Source: Pilasporangium apinafurcum
Taxonomy: Eukaryota > Oomycota > Peronosporomycetes > Pythiales > Pythiaceae
Length of the DNA: 64,000 nucleotides
Reading direction: 5' to 3'
NCBI GenBank assembly: GCA_001600495.1
Contig: BCKE01000035.1
Span: forward strand, 254,601-318,600
A model generated the notes under the pieces. The model saw nothing but the letters and a program-made list of their open reading frames with translations, was not told where the DNA came from and ran no database searches. Below are positions 1-10,979 of this stretch, piece by piece. Numbering within the stretch: the stretch's first letter is position 1; each line of letters begins with the position of its first letter. The translations under genes were made by a program, and so were the position numbers.

Positions 1-1607
1 CGTCCCTGCTCCGCCGCTTCTTTCCGAGATGAGAAGATTGTCTTGGTGCTCCTGAAAGGTGCCAAACGCCTTGCTTCAAGTAGTTCAAAATGCAAATTCC
101 CGATAAATGCTGCTTCGAAAATATACGGTCTTATAGATGCCAGTCGTTCGATAAATCGCGATCGCTGCGTGGTGCTACCACCACGCATAGTGGTGAACTC
201 ACTCGCTTTGGTTGGAAGCGAGTAGTCACTGTACCCATTTCGATTTTTGGCGCGTATTCTTATGAGGTACTCAGTATCTTTGTCTAGTCCAGAGATCCAA
301 TATTCTCGTGCCTGTGGCTGGATTGCTACATTCACTTGCTTCCATTTCAACATATGGTAGGGTGATGTGGTGGACGAACTTGGATTCGAACTGGACGGCA
401 TCTTCGTCAGCATTGATACAAGGCTATTTGCGAGTGTCAAGCCTGTTGGTTTCTTGCAAAACTCGATTTCAAACCATTTCGGAGCCAAAACTTCACTCAA
501 CAGTGGATTCTGAAATGCTTTCATGGACCAGCAGACCCCCAAGGAAGAATTATCTGCTCCAATACAGTGCAAATTACACGGAGCGGGAGGACTCTGTGCG
601 ACCTCAAATAGAAAACGCCTGATTTCTTGATCGGCAGCGACGTCAAAGACACGTTTACCCTCACTGTTCTGCGCATGGAAATTCAAGCTATGGCGTGTTG
701 GGGCGTGGAACACAATCCATTTGCATACTTCAAGATGACCACCCATCACGGCATAATGGAGTACTGAATAGCCATTGACATCGAGGGCACCCAACGTAAA
801 GTGAGTGTTACATTCATTTTCACCGCCAAGGAGCCACTGCAGGATATGTAATCGACCGTTGTGTGCAGCATAATGCAGCATGTTGCGACCGCTAAAAGAC
901 GTAATTGCCATCGATAAGCGCGGCCGTGAAAGTGAGTCGCAGCTGATTAGAGGCGCTGTTGTTGAAAATGTGTCAGAGGAAACGAGCGTTGCACACCATC
1001 GAATCACATCCAGTCGTCCATGAATCGCCGCCAAATGGAGCAAGTGTGAGCCATTAAGATCAACCACAGCGATTCCTTTTGGATCATAATCGGACAGCAA
1101 CTGCAAAAGCTCAAGTGTGCCTGCTGTAGCAAACACAGCTTCGTGAAATGGTGTCCGTCCCATGATGCATTGTGATGATGCACTTAAGCCATGGAACAGA
1201 AGTGATTTCGCGATTTCTAAGTTGCCGTAGCGACACGCCTGATGCAGTAGTGTTCTTCCATGCTTGTCCACGTACTCATTAAGGTATCGAACATTCGCTT
1301 CATCGATTGTCTTTGACAACGCCATAGCAGATGATAATGCGGCTGGCTGACTATTGCACTCAGTGACAAGTTGGAAGAAGGAATCATTCGCCACTGCGTT
1401 GAACATTGCTTGAATAGCAATAGTCGTCGAGCCAGTCGTGGTCGTGACTGGAGCATCACGAAGGTGATCCATGTCGTCTTGCGCAGATTGAGTTATTGTG
1501 GAATGACATCCGACAGGTACAATTTCCGCCGCACTATTTCTTCTCGTTGCCTGAGGATCCACAAAACAACCCATCGTCACCATTTCTTGGCTGTGGGCTA
1601 CATGCAT
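1..1607 (-). CDS. Ankyrin-repeat plus fibronectin type III protein (3' end off the window)
   Basis: One uninterrupted reading frame runs leftward from an ATG at 1607 past base 1, so at least 535 residues are encoded and the C-terminus is missing. An in-frame TGA 21 nt upstream fixes the ATG. Residues about 110-330 hold ankyrin repeats (HGRTLLHQACRYG, GRNMLHYAAHNGR, GYSVLHYAVMGGH). Residues about 335-475 read as a fibronectin type III domain: a proline-rich lead, a core Trp, then a YWISGLDKDTEYLIRIRAKN-type strand followed by NGYSDYS. The ankyrin-FN3 order recalls animal ANKFN1, but orthology is not shown. The family suggests a scaffold or adaptor; the ligand is unknown. No signal peptide or membrane segment was seen. 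It is divergent from the reductase gene that starts at 2207. Confidence 0.8.
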   Translation of the reverse strand, partial: MHVAHSQEMVTMGCFVDPQATRRNSAAEIVPVGCHSTITQSAQDDMDHLRDAPVTTTTGSTTIAIQAMFNAVANDSFFQLVTECNSQPAALSSAMALSKTIDEANVRYLNEYVDKHGRTLLHQACRYGNLEIAKSLLFHGLSASSQCIMGRTPFHEAVFATAGTLELLQLLSDYDPKGIAVVDLNGSHLLHLAAIHGRLDVIRWCATLVSSDTFSTTAPLISCDSLSRPRLSMAITSFSGRNMLHYAAHNGRLHILQWLLGGENECNTHFTLGALDVNGYSVLHYAVMGGHLEVCKWIVFHAPTRHSLNFHAQNSEGKRVFDVAADQEIRRFLFEVAQSPPAPCNLHCIGADNSSLGVCWSMKAFQNPLLSEVLAPKWFEIEFCKKPTGLTLANSLVSMLTKMPSSSNPSSSTTSPYHMLKWKQVNVAIQPQAREYWISGLDKDTEYLIRIRAKNRNGYSDYSLPTKASEFTTMRGGSTTQRSRFIERLASIRPYIFEAAFIGNLHFELLEARRLAPFRSTKTIFSSRKEAAEQG

Positions 1608-2206
1608 TGTGTACGGTCCAAATGATGTTCACGTACTTTATTTACTTCTAATGCTGCACCAGACCCAGAAGCGATTCGATTTTTCTCTACCGTGCAAGTA
1701 TCGGCTCTAGATAGATGATCTTGACATGCCGACGTCATCAACAACGTTTGTAGCTTTTGGGATTCAAGCGCGATCTAATACACCCAAATCATCAATACAC
1801 ACAGCAAAAATGCATAAGCATGCAGTACGCGCTGCATAGAGAGTCAGATATCAACAGAAACGGACCTTTTGCTTCTCTAGAATCTGCTGCATCCCTCCAC
1901 GCCGCCCACTCTGTCGCGTTCCTTTGTCCTTTTGTCCTTTCAGATCCGAATCCAAAGTGCAACTCTATCTTTGCAACTAAAATACCGGTTTACTGGTATA
2001 TTAATGGTTATTTCGGTACACATCGCAACTGCCGGAAGACGATTTTGATTGGTCAAAATTACTTTGTTAAATCAAATAGTGCCGTTTTATTCGTCAAAGG
2101 CTTATGGCAAAAAATACCGGTATACCGGTATTTTTTACTCTCGTGCGAATTATCACGTTTTTCACGGCAACTTTTTCCTGAAAAGCTCATTTGCGAATCT
2201 TTCAAG
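1608..2206. other. Divergent intergenic region, shared promoter space
   Basis: This 599-nt gap separates the leftward ankyrin/FN3 gene from the rightward reductase gene. The open frame continues upstream of the reductase ATG to about 1757, but that stretch has no protein character and I read it as 5' UTR or promoter. It holds two copies of a TACCGGT-type palindromic motif; the right one is listed separately. Confidence 0.6.
2109..2136. promoter_or_regulatory. Perfect 28-bp palindrome upstream of the reductase gene
   Basis: Bases 2109-2136 equal their own reverse complement: six A, a 16-bp core TACCGGTATACCGGTA, six T. It ends 70 bp before the reductase ATG. A related imperfect copy (aataccggtttactggtat) lies near 1980-2000. 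A dimeric transcription-factor site or a cruciform is possible. Function is inferred only from symmetry and position. Confidence 0.45.
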
Positions 2207-3367
<1,161 letters not shown>

Positions 3368-3933
3368 GGAGTGTCCATCACCATATTGTGATTGTGTAAA
3401 GTCGCACCTAAAAGTGTCGTCTTGGATGGAAATGCTTGAGAACAAAAGAAGATAAACATATAAAAAATAGGATATGAATATCACTTTACGCGGTTGCTGC
3501 CGGATTGCTAAGGAGTTCATGGTGCATGACAAAGAGACTTCTGAACGTCAAAACTCGTGTTTGATAGTTTACAGGACAACAGGGTGCCAGTTTTATTGCA
3601 TTCTATTTTTTGTGATGTGCGCAATAATATAGCACATATCTATATTCTATTTCATTCTATTCTATTCTGAACAAACCACGGTAAACAGTATCTTAAAATA
3701 TTTACCGTATAAAATCGGCTTTAATAGGAAATGGCTGTTACAAGCTCCTTTTACATTGGTGCGCAGGACACGCAACATTTTGTGCGTATCTCTACCAAAC
3801 ATGCCCGCAGCATGTCTTTTGTGTCTATGAAATGCAAGAAACATGAAGCAGACACACAAAGCCCATTAAACAATTTGCTTCATCAAGCACAACAACCAAC
3901 CAACCAACCAACAACAACAAAGAAACAAGACAA
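3368..3933. other. Intergenic region with 5' leader of NDUFA4-like copy A
   Basis: This is the reductase 3' flank followed by the leader of the small mitochondrial gene. From 3821 onward the leader is identical to those of copies B and C, including a CAACC-repeat tract just before the ATG. A further 27-bp match to copy C lies at about 3767-3793. I see no separate gene. Confidence 0.6.
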
Positions 3934-4270
3934 CATGGCCGGCGCATCTAGAGCTTCGCGAGCGAGCATGGGGTTCCTCAACCTCTGGACTACTGACAAA
4001 GGCACCTTCCCTGTTGTCATCATCGCTGGTGCTGCTCTCACAGCTGCTACAGCCAGTGCTGGACGGTATCTTCTCAACCACCCAGACGTTTGCTTTGACA
4101 AGAGCAAGCGTGAGAATGTGATGCACTACAACAGTGAAGTGGGTGCGGAATGGCGTGCGCGTCGTTTCCGATTAGCGAATCTCAAGCGCAATGCGATCAA
4201 CCAATCTCGCCAATTCGATCCAATGTATGCGAAGGAAGAGAACAAGTCTGTGCAGAGATAGAGATGCTGA
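3821..4270 (+). repeat. Dispersed copy (450 bp) of the NDUFA4-like duplicated unit
   Basis: Bases 3821-4270 match the core of the inverted-repeat arms at 16567-17198 and 17942-18573 with no difference that I noticed. The match covers 5' leader, whole coding region and the first bases after the stop. It ends abruptly on both sides: a different leader lies further upstream and a different 3' flank follows 4270. Identity in non-coding leader as well as coding sequence points to recent duplication or gene conversion. Confidence 0.8.
3934..4261 (+). CDS. NDUFA4/B12D-like small mitochondrial membrane protein, copy A
   Basis: A single-exon gene of 108 residues. After a short Arg/Ser-rich lead comes FPVVIIAGAALTAATASAGRY, a single membrane segment at about residues 24-45, followed by LLNHPDVCFDKSKRE. 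The hydrophobic helix followed by an NPDV-like turn and a short charged tail is the pattern of the MLRQ/B12D family (NDUFA4), which associates with respiratory complexes I or IV in the inner membrane. The ATG sits after the polypurine leader caagacaac. The open frame extends upstream to 3731, but that part is leader sequence. The same protein is encoded twice more, at 16617-16942 and 18196-18523. Assignment to the family is by pattern; the exact complex is uncertain. Confidence 0.75.
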
Positions 4271-4513
4271 CGAATTTGGTCTGCCTGTATTTGTAATAAA
4301 CAAACAATAGACGTGTCCAAAGGAGGGCACTTGCTGTATGAATTCCCGCTACCATACCTCATGAATGCCTGTCGTTTGTCTGGATGCTGCTACTTCAAAT
4401 CAGGTGAATTGTTTGTAGCTTTTGCAACTTTAACGTTGAGGCGGGGCGGGGTTTTCTCTATGTCAAGGTACTGGGTACTGGACAGATTTAAAAGTTTTAG
4501 TGATTACCTACTT

Positions 4514-6208
4514 TCAGTCGTCGCACCCCCCCGTTATCGCAAGACACCGCGTACTTTCAAAAATACTTAACAAGTTTGTCGTGATGGACCACAATAACGC
4601 CAAGGTCAAATAGAATAACGTCAATGCTCCGATCCAGGCGCTGCTGCCTCCGTTTTTCTTCAGAGCCTGAGTTTCTGCTTTTTGTCGTGGAAGCAGTGGC
4701 AAGAACCCCAAAGCAAGCAGCTTCATCACATAAGAAAGCAAGATGGTCATTGTGACATCCCGTCGTACTTCGTACGTGTCGTTCATTATGTCGTCGTTGT
4801 GTACTTTGAACGACGCATTCACATTTTTGGTCAAGGTCAGCGCAAAGGGACTGCCCAAATTCGACACAGTCGTCAACAAACCATAGATCGCCCCTTCGTT
4901 ACCATGACCTGCCAATTCGACGACGACATAAGTGGAAATGATAAAACTCACACCGGCTGGTACAGATTCCGCTATGGGCAAGCCCAACCAAAACCATTGG
5001 TTACGCACGACATCCCATGTGACACACATGGTACATACTGCATCAACGGCGATAATGGCGACTGTGGTTACAATCTGCATAGTTCGCCAGTTCCAATGGA
5101 GCCCATACTTTCCAGTAAACATCAACGTCAGCACCATAACGCCACTCCCAAGAATGCCGCTGATACTCAAATTAAAACTCGTGGCATGAACCCAATAGGA
5201 AGTCATCGGGTCATACGCGACATATGTAAAGCCAAAGAACACACCGGCAAAGAAATTATAGGCGATCACTTGATACACTGCTGTGCTTTTCACCGCTGTC
5301 CACAGCTCTCCCATGTACGCCTTGAAATGAGGTGCCTTGATCTTTTGTTCCCGCACAAACAGCCACGTCAACGGAATCACGGGTATACAAAAGACCCCAA
5401 GGATGAGCATGATAGCTGGAAATGATAGCCCAAAATCAAAATCACCACCATACTCTGGTGAACTCAATCCAAAACCAATCAGCACCTGCGAGAAGATGTT
5501 GAACAGAGTTCGCACAGTGTAAATGGCGGTTTGTGTGCGTCCGCGCGTAGCAATGGGTTCACGTTGCGCGTACTCCACCACCAAACCATCTGCTGCTACA
5601 TCTGCAAACAGATATCCAAGTGTCGTAAACATCATGAGCACGATGTACTTGCCGCCTGTGGATGGTGCCTGCTTATTGAGTGAGAGAATCTGATCGCTAG
5701 TGTAATTACTTGGTTTGATGTTGCGCATTTCTGGGTCTGGAAAATATGGGCTATCTAGCGGCGAGCAGGCCATTGTGAACAAACAAAGCGCAGCGACTGT
5801 CCATCCCATGACCATATACGGACGACGACGATATCCGCAGATAGGCACACAATCCGATAAAATACCGATAAACACCTTGAGTGACCACGGAATTGAGAGT
5901 AGTGCTCTTGCGGAGGTGGTTTCTGTGCCTTCCATGTTGAGATAGTACGTCAGAAACGGTGTTACAGTGCTTGGCAATGTACCAAATACGAGTCCAACGG
6001 CAGCATACTGCGCAACCAGTCCGATCGCTTCTCTGGAGAGTAGTCGAGGTGCGCCGCCCTCACGAAGCGCTCCATGGTCAGCGTCATCCGCGGCCTTCAG
6101 TGCACCTTTCTCGTCCACTTCCTCGCTGGCGTCGACCACCACTACCTCTGCCGCATCGACAGGCGACTGCATCTTGACGATCGCTTCCCCGGGCAAAACC
6201 TCCATCAT
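4514..6208 (-). CDS. BT1/folate-biopterin transporter family protein 1
   Basis: A single exon of 564 residues on the complement strand; the first ATG is at 6208 (a second follows at 6205). About 60 hydrophilic residues precede a polytopic membrane protein with roughly 12 hydrophobic spans. Family marks include GLVAQYAAVGLVFGTLPSTV, PWSLKVFIGILSDC, YRRRPYMVMGW and ADVAADGLVVEYAQRE. BT1 (PF03092) proteins of the major facilitator superfamily carry folates and pterins; the substrate here is unknown. It is clearly homologous to, but diverged from, the two transporters at 10980 and 13643. It is convergent with NDUFA4-like copy A, leaving about 250 bp between the two stop codons. A large complementary open frame at 4682-5425 is a shadow of this gene. 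Confidence 0.9.
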   Translation of the reverse strand: MMEVLPGEAIVKMQSPVDAAEVVVVDASEEVDEKGALKAADDADHGALREGGAPRLLSREAIGLVAQYAAVGLVFGTLPSTVTPFLTYYLNMEGTETTSARALLSIPWSLKVFIGILSDCVPICGYRRRPYMVMGWTVAALCLFTMACSPLDSPYFPDPEMRNIKPSNYTSDQILSLNKQAPSTGGKYIVLMMFTTLGYLFADVAADGLVVEYAQREPIATRGRTQTAIYTVRTLFNIFSQVLIGFGLSSPEYGGDFDFGLSFPAIMLILGVFCIPVIPLTWLFVREQKIKAPHFKAYMGELWTAVKSTAVYQVIAYNFFAGVFFGFTYVAYDPMTSYWVHATSFNLSISGILGSGVMVLTLMFTGKYGLHWNWRTMQIVTTVAIIAVDAVCTMCVTWDVVRNQWFWLGLPIAESVPAGVSFIISTYVVVELAGHGNEGAIYGLLTTVSNLGSPFALTLTKNVNASFKVHNDDIMNDTYEVRRDVTMTILLSYVMKLLALGFLPLLPRQKAETQALKKNGGSSAWIGALTLFYLTLALLWSITTNLLSIFESTRCLAITGGCDD

Positions 6209-7142
6209 GATCAATCAGCAATTTTAAAAAATGCAGCATCGGCTCATGCTTGGCAGATTGTATACTTAAATAAACAATACATATCTAAAGTGATAATTTG
6301 TATAAACTATATGATAGTATACTTAACAAAGATGAGATAGGTTTGGAGTCAGCTGTTAGACTGAGATTTTATGGATTTTTTTCGGGATGGGTTGTCGGGT
6401 TCAGAATTTTGTTGTCAGATGCTCTTCGTGAAAAACGTGGAATATCTGATGCCACTGAATGCCTGTTGAAGGATCACATGTTGCAACGTTCTCTACCAAT
6501 TACGTCAAAATCCCAAACTCTTGCTCGAGACTTGATCATTTTTCCACTTGACGGCCTCGCCATTGTGAATGACCATCTTGAACTGCACATGTCCAATAGC
6601 AGACAAAAAGCAAAGGGAACAATGCGCGGCCAAGCACGTCCACTTTCTATTTGGTATGCAGCAATTGTGCGCTTACCGACGCCAAGGGAGAATAACCCAT
6701 CATGCAACATCGTCTCGAAATTCACAAACTCGTAATGCATCCCATACACTGAATGACCAAAGTTGGGCAAAGGGCACCTGGAGAAATGGAGTGTTATTCA
6801 CAGCTTCCTATCTCTAATGAAGTATACACCAATCAACAAATAAATAAAAGCCTTTGTAATTCCACATTTCATGTAAGTATTCGACCCACTTCCTCGCAAT
6901 GATCCCAACAACTTCTGCATGTGCCTGCACTCACTCGAATAGGCATCTGACATTTCCATATGATGATGGAAGACATGCTTCGAATGATGTGTCTCTGTCA
7001 TCAATACTATTAATGGTAATATCAAAGTAAAAAGACGAAGGTATACCTGGCTCATATGAACAGTGACTTCAACTTGTACACTTTAGTCCCCTAAAATGAC
7101 GCTATTTTAGTTATAGATGCTATTTAGGGATATGTCTTTTTG
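6209..7142. other. Intergenic region with one weak small ORF
   Basis: This divergent gap lies between transporter 1 (-) and DRC9 (+). On the minus strand, an ATG at 7055 opens an 85-codon frame to 6798 with a hydrophobic N-terminus (LRLFTLILPLIVLM) and a second hydrophobic run near its end. It could be a small secreted or membrane protein, but there is no recognisable homology and no clean splice to the open frame at 6474-6770. I do not call it a gene with confidence. The remainder shows nothing I can support. Confidence 0.3.
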
Positions 7143-8381
7143 ATGGAACACGAAACGACGCGAGGTGATCAAAACTCGCTCAACCGCAATACACAAGCCA
7201 TGGCGACAACGTACAAACTGACGGCACTTGAGAGCCTGCGCGCATGCGGAATTCTAGAGGAATCGCTCGAGAAAATGCGCTTCTTGGCGACTATCACACC
7301 TGACATTCTTCAGCATCGTGAAGAGCTCTCGCAGATCGTTGGTGAAGAGATTGCACGCATCATCCACGACCAGCGGCAGCTTGAGACCAAATACGAACGG
7401 CTTATTGCCCAACGCGCTGTTTTGAAAGGATTAGTCAACAAGTCACGATTTAAAGAGAACCAACGCGAGATTCAGGATGTAAGTCGATTGTTGAGGGAGT
7501 CGACCAAGAGTTTGTGTCGAAACTTAAAGGAGAATCCAAACTTTGCGGGTAATCTGATGAAGATCCAACAGGAACGTGAGGGGCTACTCGAGTTATTATC
7601 GACTACGCTCACAGAGATAAAGAAACATGGTACGTTTGAGTCTCTGTTAGCGTTTGTGGCCGATGGAAAAAGTGCGCAAGAGAAAGCGCATGAGATCTTG
7701 CAAAAGGAGAAGGAAGCAGTGGACGAAGTGAAGCGACTGACAGCAGAACTGACACGCGAGAAATCTGAGCATTTACGAGAAGTTAGTGAGCATAAAAACA
7801 CGATTTTACAGCTCAAGGAGCAACTGCTGGCGGTGAAATCAAAGACCCACATCGATACGCGGTATGCTCGCAACGAAGCCAAGGCCAAGCGCAGCAGTAC
7901 CGCTCGAATGTACCACCAGCTGATTCAAGAGCAGGAAGACAAGATTAAACACCTACAGGAGAAATGCGTCATGGAAACGCGTGTCCATGATGAGACGGTC
8001 GCTTTTCTCAAAGACCGACATGAGCAACTGCAGCATGAACTGTCCGAGTGGACAGCTAAATATCAACACGATGTACAAGCCAAACAGCAGCAATTGCAGA
8101 CACTACAGGAACAGAAAGCAGCGAACGCACAGCGATTAGCGATTTTTCAGAAGCGGTGGCAGGACGAGATGGCAATGATTCAGCAGAAGGAACAGGAACG
8201 TCAGCGGTTGCTGGAATTAGAGGTACTAAAGAAGGAAGAATTGAAGGCACAAAATACGGCCGCACGAATTATTCAAGTGGCGTATCGACAGCATTTGGTG
8301 AAAAAAGAAGAAAAACGCAAGGCTGCCGAAGCCGCGAAGAAAGGCAAGAAAGGTGGTGGGAAGAAGAAGGGAAAGAAATAG
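7143..8381 (+). CDS. DRC9: Dynein regulatory complex subunit 9 (IQCG)
   Basis: A single exon of 412 residues. It is helical and coiled-coil almost throughout, with an IQ-type motif near residue 375 (AARIIQVAYRQHLVKKEEKR) and a Lys/Gly-rich tail. Family-typical stretches are LCRNLKENPNFAGNLMKIQQ, EIKKHGTFESLL and KEQLLAVKSKTHIDTRYARN, which match the order seen in animal IQCG/DRC9. DRC9 is part of the nexin-dynein regulatory complex linking axonemal doublet microtubules, so the organism should make motile flagella. The start codon is the ATG at 7143. A degraded copy of its 5' part lies at 15954-16395. Confidence 0.9.
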   Translation: MEHETTRGDQNSLNRNTQAMATTYKLTALESLRACGILEESLEKMRFLATITPDILQHREELSQIVGEEIARIIHDQRQLETKYERLIAQRAVLKGLVNKSRFKENQREIQDVSRLLRESTKSLCRNLKENPNFAGNLMKIQQEREGLLELLSTTLTEIKKHGTFESLLAFVADGKSAQEKAHEILQKEKEAVDEVKRLTAELTREKSEHLREVSEHKNTILQLKEQLLAVKSKTHIDTRYARNEAKAKRSSTARMYHQLIQEQEDKIKHLQEKCVMETRVHDETVAFLKDRHEQLQHELSEWTAKYQHDVQAKQQQLQTLQEQKAANAQRLAIFQKRWQDEMAMIQQKEQERQRLLELEVLKKEELKAQNTAARIIQVAYRQHLVKKEEKRKAAEAAKKGKKGGGKKKGKK

Positions 8382-10979
8382 TTTGTTGGACATGTATTTG
8401 GCATTCAATCAACGGATGGACAGGTGCACTAGTGCTTTGCGGCATAATCAATCGCGTGTGTGTAAGATGGGAAAGGGAACGTATTGCTGATCAGCGTGGC
8501 TGCGTATGCATCATCGTCGTGATCATCAAGCACTTGATCGGTAGTCACAAAACGTACCCGCAATATCGATTGCTTCAAATCATGCAGTTGTCTCTCAGTT
8601 CTTTCTTTCTGACATATACATTAGACCTTGTAGAGGGACGATTCTGTATAACGCAATCCGTACAAAACCAATGGGTCTACAGCTCGTTCCTATGCCTTTG
8701 TTTTTTACGCTGGTGTCCACTCTCTGGGGCGATTACTTGTACAGTCACAGAGACAAGATCATCTCCAGTGCTGTACGTCCTCGTCAAGTCGCTCTAAGGG
8801 TTTAGCGGCAAGAGTGCAATTGCTACGAGTTTTATGCTTATTAACAGTATAGATATTGCAGGCAACTTCCACATACTTCAATGTCCCGAGCTTCCATGTG
8901 ATGGCCGCTGATAATACATTACGTCAAATTTGTGGCATTCCTCGGTTGTCATACATGTTGGTCTTCAGCCTTGTTGCTGATCTGAGAACAATTGATACTG
9001 GCGTAATCCATAAGAATGTGGATACCTCGTTAATGAGGTCCATCTGATAACGAACAAATATATTTATCGTAAACACTCGCGGTAGGGAAGGATCCTCCGC
9101 TCAAAATTGATTGTAAGACCATTCGGCAAGATATACAACAATGGAGGTAAGAAAGTTTGGGGAGATACAACACCAAAGAGAATCAATAGTCTAACCTAGA
9201 GAAATCGTAGAATTGAAGTCGTTCACTTTGCCTCCTCTCTCATTTCATTCTGGGTTTGAAAATGAGAGAAGTAGAGGTCTCCAAGTTGACAGATGTAACT
9301 CGTGCTCTCTATCCACCCATCTGCAAACGAGAAACGACAGCAACTTTTTTCGTTTCGCTGTCGAACTAGAAGGGAATGAGGTTAGGAGACTCGTCTCTAC
9401 GAGGCACGAACGCTTTCCACAAAGTATACTCGTTCCACGTCTTGACGAGCTTCCCTCGGTAATGCAGACGAATTACAGATTATACATCCATTACACATTC
9501 GTATTCGTTTCCCATCTCAACTGGGTGCTGACGTAAGAATTATCAATGCAATTGAAAGATGCTGCACACATTCAATACATTTGATTCATTTAAGCCTATC
9601 TGCTTACTTGCCAATCAAGTAATTTTTTAAAAAAATTCTTGCGCCTTGAGATCACTCACTTCAAATGGTCAAAACATGTCAATATGATATTATGTTAAGC
9701 CTGTGGCTCCACAAGTCCAAGTGCAAAATGGATCACAATCCACTAGGATCGTCTTGTTGTCAGTATTGGTAAAAGAAGAGTCCATGACGATTACTCCCAT
9801 TGTTGTATGCTGAGTAAAGCGTGTTAAAGATGGGCTGATTGTCCAGCTTTGGCGTAAACACGTCGCCACGACTTTGTCGGCTATGAGAAAACATCCAGAG
9901 GCTCAAAAAGAAAAAAAATGGCCGAAGCCCGGCTCTTGACAGTAGTTAAAACATGAGGAGAATGTGTTTGAGGATTTGCAGATGGATTCACGCAAGTAGT
10001 CTCCTCTTCTTTGTAGTGTTAAGGGCGTTGTGGATTTTTTCTTCCCTTTGAAAGCCATTGTGGTTCGCCAAAGTCAGTAGCTAATCCATCAAAATTTTCA
10101 CTAAAATTAGTGCGTTTGCTGACTCCGAATATCATCAATCCTTCTGTGCCACATATCCGCCGTAGTCTGTCGAAAACAGGCTGATCTGCGGGACATCGCA
10201 GTTGTAAAGCCTCTGCAGTCATGTGCTGATAGTCTGCATGTCCTGCTGGACTTTCATACCACACAAATGTACCGCATGCGTAACAGAGACTTTATGGCCA
10301 CAAACAAGCACGCATTGTATTTATCATTTTCGTCCTCAGATCTAAAGGGGAAAAGTTATGATCTCCATTATTTTCCGTCTCAGACACATGAAATAAATAA
10401 ATGATCTGTGTAGGACCACTCTAAGATGAAACAAAACTTCAAAAATCCACCATCTGAAATGCAAAATATCAGAACTGTGTCGGGCTTTTCACTACTCACA
10501 CTTGCATCAATCTATTGGCAATAACATCAGACTAGAAAGTTAATGATTCACCGCCGATGCTTTAAGCCCTGATGATAATTTGCACTCGATTTTATTCTTG
10601 TTTGGTTCTTGGTCTTTGCTGACACATTTTTTTTGGCTCGTTTGAAACAAAGAAAGAGCAGAAAAGCCAACCCGTGACCGATCCTGTCTTTACCCAGCGA
10701 TTACGCCAATGCTTTAATCTCTCTGCTAGCAAGCTACACTTTTTGGGCAACTCTGTCTAACAGCAATTCCTACTTGAAGATAAGTTTACAACCTCCATCT
10801 TAACCAAATAGAACCAATGCTGGAATTTAGTCTGACCAGCGATTTGCTTGCCTTCCCATTCGCCCACCTGATTACTACTACTACTGCATCCGTTTGTCAG
10901 TCATACAGCCATTCGTTTACTCATTCGCAAATTCATTTGCTCCTACACAGGGCATTCCAAAAGCGACTTTCTTCCAACG
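8382..10979. other. 2.6-kb gene-poor region with exon-like fragments
   Basis: No complete gene could be built here. On the minus strand several stretches look like exons: 8429-8608 (59 codons plus stop, after a TATGTCAG acceptor), about 8777-9120, about 9300-9450, about 9698-9900 and about 10019-10300. Some are split by in-frame stops. They may be a decaying gene, or a real gene whose exons I cannot join. The plus strand shows nothing convincing until the transporter at 10980. Confidence 0.5.
10019..10300 (-). pseudogene. Unrecognised exon-like open frame, probably a gene remnant
   Basis: The frame is open for about 87 codons leftward from a stop at about 10305 and ends at a TAA at 10019. 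It has no ATG start at its beginning, so it would have to be an internal exon. It includes CYACGTFVWYESPAGHADYQ and a CGTEGLMIFGVSKR segment. The same frame reads on for another 46 codons after the stop, and a second open stretch lies at about 9698-9900. That pattern suits a pseudogene or an unspliced gene. I do not recognise the family. Confidence 0.3.

Noticed and set aside
4682-5425. 247-codon open frame on the plus strand
   Set aside because: It lies wholly opposite the BT1 transporter 1 coding sequence, is rich in His/Gln as expected from reading reversed membrane-protein codons, and has no domain.
6474-7055. Two minus-strand open frames that might form one secreted-protein gene
   Set aside because: The only good acceptor (TTTCTCCAG at about 6780) and the available donors give the wrong phase, so the two cannot be joined. 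The 85-codon frame alone is weak.
9213-9536. 107-codon plus-strand open frame
   Set aside because: It starts at a TTG, has no protein-like pattern, and the minus strand across the same stretch looks more coding.
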